Origin: Oscillospiraceae bacterium UBA6370
Lineage (GTDB): Bacteria; Bacillota; Clostridia; Oscillospirales; Oscillospiraceae
DNA length: 10,277 bases
Assembly (NCBI GenBank): GCA_002437735.1
Contig: DJRC01000074.1
Span: forward strand, 15,275 to 25,551
Direction: 5' to 3'
Shown here: positions 1-5,550 of the stretch, in pieces
Numbering within the stretch: position 1 is the stretch's first letter
Layout of the letters: every line of letters starts with the position of its first letter
Translations under genes and position numbers: made by a program
Notes under the pieces: model-generated
What the model was told of the DNA's origin: nothing
What the model saw: only the letters and a program-made list of their open reading frames with translations
Database searches by the model: none

Positions 1-737
1 CCCTCGACGATCTGGGAGAAGGGCAGCTCCGCAGCGGCGCTGCAGATGGTCCCGCTCTCCGAGAGATAGAGGACCTTCACGCAGACAACGCCCTTGAGGA
101 TGATCTTGCCGCCGATCAGGCGGCACTCCGTCGTGCGGACGGATGCGCTCTCGCGCAGCAGCTCCGCCGCCGGCTCCTTGCTGCTCGAGAGCACGAGGTC
201 GTCGGAGAACACGAAGTCCTTGCTGCGCAGCGCCTTGATGATCGAGACCTCCTGCGTCTCGCACAGCGTCTCAATGCCGTTTTCCGCCCGCTGCGTCACA
301 TCGCCGCAGGCCGTGAGCTGCGCGGCGCAGTAGGGCGTAACGGTCAGCTCGACGGCGGCGCGCGTCATGATCTTGCGCGGGTTGAGCGCGCGGACCTCCA
401 GCGCGCTGACGCAGCCGCTCACGCTCGCCTCGGTGCAGCCCTCGCGCAGCCGTCCGTCCAGCGTCTCCTCGACGGGAAGCGTGTACGAAAAGCTCTTGAG
501 CCCGCCGCTGCCGTCGGCTATGTACAAAAGCGTCACGCGCAGCGAGCCGGAAACGCTCACGCGCCCGTCCGCGATCTCGCGGCTGCGCACGAAGAGGCAG
601 CCGCTGCCCTCCACGATGCGCGCGATGTCGGGGCAGTAATCGGGGACGATGGTCTCGGTGCTCTGCTCGCGCGTCTCTACGAGCGGCGGCAGAGCCTCAT
701 AACAGGAATACGTCTCTTTGCACAGTTCAAGCTCCAT
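1..737 (-). CDS. SPOCS/DUF3794-domain spore coat morphogenesis protein, SipL-like (3' end beyond window)
   Basis: Partial gene: 245 codons from an ATG at 737-735, open to the left edge. The start is set by an AAAGGAGAGG ribosome binding site about 8 bases upstream. Two SPOCS (DUF3794) repeats are visible. The first covers about residues 25-95, with VPDYCPDIARIVEG at 31-44 and the strand VSGSLRVTLLYIAD at 62-75. The second begins near residue 178, with a DDLVLSSSKEPAAELL stretch, then GGKIILKGVVCVKVLYL at 209-225 and ELPFSQIVE at the cut. Proteins of this type in Clostridia usually carry further SPOCS repeats or a C-terminal LysM domain, which would lie outside the window. C. difficile SipL has this architecture and binds SpoIVA in the spore coat basement layer. 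The position directly after spoVM supports a coat role. Clostridial genomes encode several SPOCS proteins, so the family call is firm but equivalence to SipL is inference. Confidence 0.82.
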   Translation of the reverse strand, partial: MELELCKETYSCYEALPPLVETREQSTETIVPDYCPDIARIVEGSGCLFVRSREIADGRVSVSGSLRVTLLYIADGSGGLKSFSYTLPVEETLDGRLREGCTEASVSGCVSALEVRALNPRKIMTRAAVELTVTPYCAAQLTACGDVTQRAENGIETLCETQEVSIIKALRSKDFVFSDDLVLSSSKEPAAELLRESASVRTTECRLIGGKIILKGVVCVKVLYLSESGTICSAAAELPFSQIVE

Positions 738-747
738 GGCAGTCCTC

Positions 748-787
748 TCCTTTGGCACGGTTTTGCTTCACTCTATGCGCCAAAGGA
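748..787 (-). repeat. Inverted repeat overlapping the SPOCS-gene ribosome binding site
   Basis: Plus-strand tcctttggc (748-756) is the exact reverse complement of gccaaagga (779-787), giving a 9-bp stem with a 22-base loop. In the minus-strand mRNA the 3' arm, GCCAAAGGA, runs into the AAAGGAGAGG ribosome binding site of the gene at 1-737, so folding would partly hide that site. The hairpin occupies most of the 55-base gap between spoVM and the SPOCS gene. There is no T-run after the stem, so it is not a standard terminator. A regulatory role is inference; the repeat itself is read directly. Confidence 0.5.
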
Positions 788-792
788 CCGCT

Positions 793-876
793 TTATTCCT
801 GCCCGTCTTTGATCCCGAACAGCAGCCGCAGCACGCCGCACAGGGCCTTGGGCGACTTCCACACCACGATCTTCAA
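793..876 (-). CDS. spoVM: Stage V sporulation protein SpoVM, 27 aa
   Basis: A 27-codon gene with a TTG start (876-874) and TAA stop (795-793). The protein begins MKIVVWKSPKALCGVLR and ends GIKDGQE. Aligned without gaps to the 26-residue B. subtilis SpoVM as I recall it, identities are M1, K2, K7, P9, K10, L12, G14 and R17, with hydrophobic matches at 15, 16, 19 and 20. Pro9 is known to matter for SpoVM localisation. SpoVM is an amphipathic helix that recognises the convex forespore membrane and anchors SpoIVA, the coat base. The start is fixed by an AGGAGG site nine bases upstream; the in-frame TGA at 885-883 excludes any upstream start, and the internal GTGs would remove the conserved MK. 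Location downstream of rsgA matches B. subtilis synteny, and a SipL-like gene follows after 55 bases. The alignment is by eye on a very short protein, but family pattern, length and context agree. Confidence 0.85.
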   Translation of the reverse strand: MKIVVWKSPKALCGVLRLLFGIKDGQE

Positions 877-882
877 ATCCGC

Positions 883-1035
883 TCACCTCCTCCGAATACA
901 GCCCCAGCCGCAGACAACGAGAAGCAACGCGACCAGAAACATCAGAAAGCCCACCGGAAAGATGGCAACGATGAAGATCGCTAGTCCCAGCGCCAGCGCG
1001 CAGATGCCCAGACAGCACCAGTTCCTGCCCCACAT
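883..1035 (-). CDS. Small two-helix membrane protein of unknown function, 50 aa
   Basis: A 50-codon gene from ATG (1035-1033) to TGA (885-883), preceded by an excellent ribosome binding site, AAGGAGGTG, seven bases before the start. I do not recognise a named family. The protein starts MWGRNWCCLGIC, has a first hydrophobic helix at about residues 9-26, a Pro-Val-Gly turn at 27-29, a second helix at about 30-44, and ends CIRRR, a positive tail expected to stay in the cytoplasm. Cysteines at 7, 8, 12, 42 and 46 cluster at both termini, which would lie on the same membrane side in a hairpin topology. It is the first gene after the rsgA terminator and is separated from spoVM by only six bases, with the spoVM ribosome binding site inside its last codons. 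A role in sporulation is suggested by position only. Confidence 0.72.
   Translation of the reverse strand: MWGRNWCCLGICALALGLAIFIVAIFPVGFLMFLVALLLVVCGWGCIRRR
886..891 (-). promoter_or_regulatory. Ribosome binding site of spoVM inside the upstream gene
   Basis: AGGAGG reads on the minus strand at 891-886, immediately followed by the TGA stop of the upstream membrane-protein gene (TGA at 885-883). It sits nine bases before the TTG codon at 876-874. The same bases encode the last two arginines of the upstream protein. This site decides the unusual TTG start of spoVM and suggests that its translation is coupled to the gene before it. Confidence 0.75.
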
Positions 1036-1069
1036 GCCCGCACCTCCTTCCCGTCACGCCTGATGCTAC

Positions 1070-1075
1070 AGTATA
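1070..1075 (-). promoter_or_regulatory. Candidate -10 element for the small membrane protein-spoVM-SPOCS unit
   Basis: The minus strand reads TATACT at 1075-1070, inside TATATACTGTA, about 35 bases before the ATG at 1035 and downstream of the rsgA terminator. This is where a promoter for the sporulation genes would be expected. TATATACT also agrees at six of eight positions with the sigma-E -10 pattern CATACAMT as I remember it, and TATACTGTA resembles the sigma-K pattern CATANNNTA. No convincing -35 element for sigma-A, sigma-E or sigma-K is visible at the right distance, because the upstream DNA is very GC-rich. Treat as a weak candidate. Confidence 0.3.
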
Positions 1076-1111
1076 TACCGCGCGGCGTTGTCCCGTGCCC
1101 CGTGGGCATGG

Positions 1112-1137
1112 AAAAAGCGGCGGGAGGTCCCGCCGCC
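1112..1137 (-). terminator. Intrinsic terminator after rsgA
   Basis: On the minus strand a GC-only-cored stem, GCGGCGGG pairing with CCCGCCGC around an ACCT loop (or nine pairs with a two-base loop), is followed directly by TTTTT at 1116-1112. The arms are 1117-1125 and 1128-1136 on the plus strand. It begins about ten bases after the rsgA stop codon at 1149-1147. It therefore ends the long priA-to-rsgA transcript and separates it from the spoVM unit. Confidence 0.88.
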
Positions 1138-1146
1138 TTCGCTTCT

Positions 1147-2022
1147 TCATTTGTTGTTCCACTCCCGCAGATCTTTGAGTTCGTTGTAGAGCCGCAGATA
1201 GCTCGCGTGCCGCGAGGCGGAGAGCTTCCCTGCCCGCACAGCCTCCAGAACGGCGCAGCCCTTTTCCTTCGTGTGGCTGCAGCCGACGAAGCGGCAGGCA
1301 TCCAGATAGGGCGCGAAGTCCACGAAGGTCTCCGGCAGCCGTTCCTTCAGCGCAAGCCCGAGCTCATCGGTATCGAAGGAGGAAAAGCCGGGCGTGTCGA
1401 TGATCTCCGCGCCGCCGGAGAGGGTATACAGCTCCACATGGCGCGTGGTGTGGCGTCCGCGTCCGAGCGCCTGGCTGACCTCGCCGACCTGCACGGAAAA
1501 GCGTGGGTCGAGCGCATTGAGCAGGCTCGATTTCCCAACGCCGGAATTGCCTGTAAAGGCAGACAGCTTGCCGGAAATGCGCTCCCGCAGCTCTGCAATG
1601 CACTCCCCTGTTTCGGCGCTTGTGAGCAGAAACGGAAGTCCCGCCTTTTCATAGATGGCACACAGCTCGTCGGCATGGTCGAGGTCCGATTTGTTGATGC
1701 AGATTAGGACCTCGCAGCCTTTCAGCGCAGCAATGGCGGTCATGCGGTCGATGAGATACGGATCGGTCTGCGGGATGGCATTCGACGCCACGATCACGAG
1801 CTGGTCGATGTTGGCGACCGCCGGACGCGAAAAAACATTGCGCCGCGGCTCGATGGCGTCGACCATGCCCTCCGTACCGGATACCGTGATCTCCACCCGG
1901 TCGCCGACAAGCGGCGAAACGCCCTCCTTACGGAAGCGCCCGCGCGCGCGGCAGGTCACGACCCCCTTGCCAGTATCGACGTAGTAAAAGCCGCTGAGGG
2001 CCTTTTTAATCCGTCCTCTCAC
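1147..2022 (-). CDS. rsgA: Ribosome small subunit-dependent GTPase A
   Basis: RsgA (YloQ/CpgA in B. subtilis) is a circularly permuted GTPase that helps 30S subunit maturation. The 291-residue length is normal. An N-terminal OB-fold covers about residues 1-65. The G motifs appear in the permuted order: G4 NKSD at 110-113, then the P-loop GNSGVGKS at 158-165, the GRGRHTT segment at 187-193 and G3 DTPG at 209-212. The C-terminal zinc knuckle is complete, with C243, C248, H250 and C256. The start is GTG at 2022-2020, overlapping the prkC stop as GTGA, with GGAGG only four bases upstream. It is the last gene of the operon, just before a strong terminator. In B. subtilis this protein is reported as a PrkC substrate, so adjacency to the kinase gene fits. 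Confidence 0.96.
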   Translation of the reverse strand: MRGRIKKALSGFYYVDTGKGVVTCRARGRFRKEGVSPLVGDRVEITVSGTEGMVDAIEPRRNVFSRPAVANIDQLVIVASNAIPQTDPYLIDRMTAIAALKGCEVLICINKSDLDHADELCAIYEKAGLPFLLTSAETGECIAELRERISGKLSAFTGNSGVGKSSLLNALDPRFSVQVGEVSQALGRGRHTTRHVELYTLSGGAEIIDTPGFSSFDTDELGLALKERLPETFVDFAPYLDACRFVGCSHTKEKGCAVLEAVRAGKLSASRHASYLRLYNELKDLREWNNK

Positions 2023-3749
2023 GCCGCCTCCGGGGGAACTCCCTCTGTGCCGGAAACGGAAGGATCGGACCCGTCGCTAACGGTGAGCACGATCTCGGTG
2101 CCGGTGGTGACGACCGTATCCTGCGCGATGCTCTGCTCAACGACGGTGCCCGCAAGCGCGTCGCTGTAGACGTGCTTCACGGTGACCTTCAGGCCGAGCG
2201 TCTCGGCCTCCTCCACCGCCGTCGTCTGTTCGTAGCCGAGATAGGAGACCACGGTGACGGGCCGCGGCTCCGGACCCTTGCTGCGGTAAAGCAGCAGAAC
2301 ATCGCCCTGTCGGAGCATCTCGCCCTTTGCCGGCTCCGTGCGGATCACGCAGCCGGAGGTGATGGAGTCGGAATACTCGTCCTTCCAGTTATACTGCAGG
2401 TCCAGCCCAAGGTCGTCAAGAATGATCTTCGCGCTGCGCCACTCCAGTCCCGTGACGCTCGGCATCGGCTCGGTCTTTTCGCCGGTGCTGACAAAGACCT
2501 GGATCTCACGGTTGCTGCGCACCACGTTGTCGGCCGCGGGCGTCTGCTCAACGATCTGGCCCTCCGCGTACTCGCTGCTCGCGCGGCTGCCCATCTCCGT
2601 GATGGTGAAGATGTCCTTCACCCGCTCGTCGGCCTCGGCCTCCTCAATGGTCATGCCGAGGAGGTTCGGGACGGTGAACTCCGTCTGCACAGGCTCCTTT
2701 TGAAAGCTGCCCATGATGACGTTCCACAGAGCGAACACGATCACCGCGGCCAGCGCGATACCGCCGGCCAGCAGGAGCATTTTCTGCGTTTTTTTCTCGT
2801 CGACCGGCTCGTCCTCCTGCGGCTCCTCCCGCTTCGGCGTGACCGCCTGCACGGCGGGGATATACTGCGTCGGCTCGTCGGTATCGGGACGGCGCAGGTC
2901 CTCGATGCTGAAGTCAAGGTCTACGTCCGGGTTCTTGCGAAACTCCTCCAGGTCGGCGAGCATGGCGTCCGCCGTCGGATAGCGGCGGTCGATGTCCGAG
3001 GCCATCGCCTTCATGCAGATCTTTTCCAGCGCCTCTGGCACGTCGGGGTCGATCTCCCGCGGGGAGAGCGGCACGCTGCTTAGATGCTGGATCGCGACGG
3101 ATACGGCGCTGTCGCCCTCAAAGGGCAGGCGGCCCGTGAGCATCTCATAGAGCACGACGCCGGCGGAGTAGATGTCCGAGCGCGCATCGGGGCGGTTGCC
3201 CTTCGCCTGCTCGGGCGAGATGTAGTGGACGGAGCCGAGCGCCTCCTGCGTCATGGTGTTGGCAGAGTTGGAAAGGCAGGCGATGCCGAAGTCCGTGACC
3301 TTGACGCTGCCGTCGCGCAGCACCATGATGTTCTGCGGCTTGATATCGCGGTGGACGATGCCGCGCGAATGCGCGTGGCTCAGCCCCTTCATGATTTGTG
3401 TGATGAAGTGCAGCGACTCGCGCCAGTTCAGACGCCCGCGCCGCTCCATATACTGCTTGAGCGTAATGCCGTCGATGAGCTCCATGACGATGTACTCCGG
3501 CGAGGAGCGCGACACATCATAGACCGAAACGATGTTCGGGTGGGAGAGCATCGCGATGGCCTGGGATTCGTCGTAGAAGCGGCGGCGGAAGTCCGCGTCG
3601 CTCGCGAAATCGCTTTTCAATACCTTGTCCGCCACAAGGCGGTTGAGCCGGTGGCACTTGGCCTTATAGACCATCGCCATGCCGCCGCTGCCGATCAGCT
3701 CAAGCAGCTCATAGCGGTTATCCAGCATTCTGCCGATCATTTGATCCAT
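2019..3749 (-). CDS. prkC: Hanks-type Ser/Thr protein kinase with three PASTA domains
   Basis: A 576-residue membrane kinase of the PrkC/PknB/Stk1 family, which binds muropeptides outside the cell and phosphorylates proteins inside. The kinase domain covers about residues 13-270: glycine loop GSGGMAMV (20-28 region), Lys42, Glu61, HRDIKPQN at 133-140, DFG at 153-155, Thr165 and Thr167 in the activation loop, GSVHYISPE at 172-180. A charged linker follows, then one membrane helix at about 324-346, and three extracellular PASTA repeats at roughly 356-423, 427-492 and 496-559. The ATG at 3749 has AAGGAGG eight bases upstream. It lies 17 bases after its phosphatase gene stp and overlaps rsgA by four bases. 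One oddity: the usual VAIK/VAVK motif reads VADK (39-42), with Asp41 before the intact catalytic-site lysine. The family assignment is firm; substrates are not visible from sequence. Confidence 0.97.
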   Translation of the reverse strand: MDQMIGRMLDNRYELLELIGSGGMAMVYKAKCHRLNRLVADKVLKSDFASDADFRRRFYDESQAIAMLSHPNIVSVYDVSRSSPEYIVMELIDGITLKQYMERRGRLNWRESLHFITQIMKGLSHAHSRGIVHRDIKPQNIMVLRDGSVKVTDFGIACLSNSANTMTQEALGSVHYISPEQAKGNRPDARSDIYSAGVVLYEMLTGRLPFEGDSAVSVAIQHLSSVPLSPREIDPDVPEALEKICMKAMASDIDRRYPTADAMLADLEEFRKNPDVDLDFSIEDLRRPDTDEPTQYIPAVQAVTPKREEPQEDEPVDEKKTQKMLLLAGGIALAAVIVFALWNVIMGSFQKEPVQTEFTVPNLLGMTIEEAEADERVKDIFTITEMGSRASSEYAEGQIVEQTPAADNVVRSNREIQVFVSTGEKTEPMPSVTGLEWRSAKIILDDLGLDLQYNWKDEYSDSITSGCVIRTEPAKGEMLRQGDVLLLYRSKGPEPRPVTVVSYLGYEQTTAVEEAETLGLKVTVKHVYSDALAGTVVEQSIAQDTVVTTGTEIVLTVSDGSDPSVSGTEGVPPEAA

Positions 3750-3766
3750 CTATGCGCCCTCCTTTC

Positions 3767-4507
3767 TTACTCGTGATAGAGCAGCACAGCGGTAACGTTA
3801 TCCGGCGCGCCGCGCTGTTTGGAAAGCTCGAGCAGGTGCTCAAGGCTCTCCGCCGGCGTATCGCCGCCCCGGGCAACCGCCTCGTACATCTCCTCGTCCG
3901 TGGCGGTGACAACCAGCCCGTCCGAGCAGAGCAGCAGCCGTTCGTCCGCGCCGAGCGTCACATCGTACACGTCGCACTCGATATGCTCCTCGGGGCCGAG
4001 CGCGCGGGTGATGAGGTTGCGGTTGGGATGCGTGCGCGCCTGCTCGGCGGTGATGCTGCCGCTTTCGATCAGGCCCTCGACCACCGAATGATCGCGCGTA
4101 ATGCGCTCGAGCCTTCCCGCGCCGACGCGGTAGGCACGGCTGTCGCCGACGTTGCAGATGACCGCGCCGGAGCTGTTCGTCACAGCGGAGACAAGCGTCG
4201 TCCCCATGCCGCAGCACTCCGTATGCTCCTGCGCGTGGCGGTTGACGGCAGCGTTTGCTTTGGAAACGCAGAACGACACCGCTTCGCGCAGCTGCTCCGT
4301 CGTCATATCCGCGCGCAGGACTGCGTGCAGCTCGTCGAGAAAGGCGCGGACCGCAAGGCTGCTGGCGACCTGCCCGCAGTTTTCGCCGCCCATGCCGTCG
4401 CACACGACCGCAATGAGCTGGCCGTCCGTCGCGCCGCGCTCCACGGCAAAGGTATCTTGATTTTCGTGACGCTGCAATCCAACGTCCGTGATGCCGCAGG
4501 CTTTCAT
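3767..4507 (-). CDS. stp: PP2C-family Ser/Thr phosphatase Stp1/PrpC
   Basis: A 246-residue cytoplasmic PPM/PP2C phosphatase, the normal length for bacterial PrpC/Stp enzymes, with no membrane segment. It removes phosphates placed by the neighbouring kinase PrkC. Metal-binding motifs are complete: RHENQD at 13-18 (Asp18), DGMGG at 37-41 (Asp37), GTT at 102-104, GDSRAYR at 121-127, CSDGL at 194-198 (Asp196) and PDNVT at 235-239 (Asp236). The ATG (4507-4505) overlaps the rlmN stop as ATGA and has an AGGAGAGAGG site close upstream, so translation is probably coupled to rlmN. The phosphatase-then-kinase order is the standard Firmicute arrangement. The symbol prpC would serve equally. Confidence 0.96.
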   Translation of the reverse strand: MKACGITDVGLQRHENQDTFAVERGATDGQLIAVVCDGMGGENCGQVASSLAVRAFLDELHAVLRADMTTEQLREAVSFCVSKANAAVNRHAQEHTECCGMGTTLVSAVTNSSGAVICNVGDSRAYRVGAGRLERITRDHSVVEGLIESGSITAEQARTHPNRNLITRALGPEEHIECDVYDVTLGADERLLLCSDGLVVTATDEEMYEAVARGGDTPAESLEHLLELSKQRGAPDNVTAVLLYHE

Positions 4508-5550
4508 TGTCCTCTCTCCTTTGCCTCCATCTCCTTGCGGCGCAGCTGGCCGCAGGAGGCGTCGATATCCCCGCCGAGACTGCGGCGCACCGTTGCCGTC
4601 AGGCCGTGGGACTCCAATCGCTTCTGAAACGCCGCGACGCGGCGGCTGGGCTTGAACTCGCTTTCGACCACGTCGTTGAGTGGGATCAGATTGACGTGCC
4701 CCGGCATCCCGCGGATGCGCTCGGCGAGCAGGTCTGCCTGCCAGTCATGGTCGTTCACACCGTCGATCATCGCGTACTCAAACGAAATTCGGCGGCCGGT
4801 TTTCTTGAAATAGCGGTGGCAGGCGGCGAACAGTTCCTCCACGTCGTAGGCGTTGTTGACCGGCATGATACGGCTGCGCGTCGTGCTGTCCGGCGCGTGG
4901 AGCGAAACGGAAAGCGTGAGCTGCAAGTTTTCCTCCGCGAGCGCATCGATGCCGGGCACGACGCCGCAGGTGGAAAGTGAGATGTGGCGCATCCCGATGT
5001 TCAGCCCCTCCGGGTGGTTCACGAGCTGCAGAAAGCGCAGCACGTTCGCGCGGTTGTCCAGCGGCTCGCCAATGCCCATGAGAACGATATTGGAGATGTC
5101 CTTCCCGGAATCCAGCTGGGTGAAGAGCACCTGATCAAGCATCTCCGATGGTGTTAAGTCTCTTACCTTGCCGGCTATGGTAGAGGCGCAGAATTTGCAG
5201 CCCATCCGGCAGCCGACCTGCGAGGAGATGCAGACGGTGTTGCCGTGATGATAGCTCATGAGCACCGTCTCGATGCAGTTGCCGTCGCGCAGCTCCCAGA
5301 GGTATTTGACAGTGCCGTCGAGCCGGGAAACCTGCTTGCGGGCGACGGTCGGCGCTGTAATGGTAAACTCCTTGCCGAGCTTTTCCCGCAGGGGCTTGGA
5401 GAGGTTGTTCATCTCCGCAAAGTCGGTCGCGCCCTTATGGAGCCAGGAGAACACCTGCCTGCCGCGGAAGGCAGGCTCGCCCATTGCGCGCAGCGCGTCG
5501 GTGATCTCCTCTTGTGTCATGGATTTGATATCGGTCATCGTTGTCCTCAT
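4504..5550 (-). CDS. rlmN: Dual-specificity 23S rRNA (A2503-C2)/tRNA (A37-C2) methyltransferase RlmN
   Basis: A 348-residue radical SAM enzyme that methylates C2 of A2503 in 23S rRNA, and of A37 in some tRNAs. The [4Fe-4S] cysteines are C114, C118 and C121 in QVGCRMGCKFC. The SAM-binding GIGEPLDN segment is at about 159-166 and STCG is at 193-196. The second catalytic cysteine, which works with a methyl-carrying cysteine, is C333 in DIDASCGQL. The first ATG (5550-5548) overlaps the rsmB stop as ATGA but has only a weak CAGGGA before it. A second in-frame ATG at codon 5 (5538-5536) is preceded by GAGG at good spacing and gives MTDIKSMTQEE, which looks more like relatives. The true protein may therefore be 344 residues. 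The gene sits between another rRNA methyltransferase gene and stp. Confidence 0.96.
   Translation of the reverse strand: MRTTMTDIKSMTQEEITDALRAMGEPAFRGRQVFSWLHKGATDFAEMNNLSKPLREKLGKEFTITAPTVARKQVSRLDGTVKYLWELRDGNCIETVLMSYHHGNTVCISSQVGCRMGCKFCASTIAGKVRDLTPSEMLDQVLFTQLDSGKDISNIVLMGIGEPLDNRANVLRFLQLVNHPEGLNIGMRHISLSTCGVVPGIDALAEENLQLTLSVSLHAPDSTTRSRIMPVNNAYDVEELFAACHRYFKKTGRRISFEYAMIDGVNDHDWQADLLAERIRGMPGHVNLIPLNDVVESEFKPSRRVAAFQKRLESHGLTATVRRSLGGDIDASCGQLRRKEMEAKERGQ

Noticed and set aside
793..1035. Read-through of TGA (885-883) fusing the 50-residue protein and SpoVM, which are in the same frame
   Set aside because: A dedicated AGGAGG site and a start codon at normal spacing follow, the second protein has the standard SpoVM length from that start, and no selenocysteine-type or read-through signal is apparent.
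1081..1111. Short palindrome near TGCCCACGGGGCA as a second terminator or operator
   Set aside because: The stem is only about five base pairs and no T-run follows; it cannot be distinguished from chance in such GC-rich DNA.
773..1162. 129-codon minus-strand open frame covering the spoVM interval
   Set aside because: It runs through the rsgA terminator in another frame, has no ribosome binding site, and its Arg-rich composition is typical of an out-of-frame GC-rich reading. The two short genes in the other frame have strong ribosome binding sites and sensible proteins.
2172..4627. Long plus-strand open frames opposite prkC and stp (303, 230 and 291 codons)
   Set aside because: They are antisense shadows of verified genes in GC-rich DNA, rich in Arg, Ala, His and Leu, with no family motifs.
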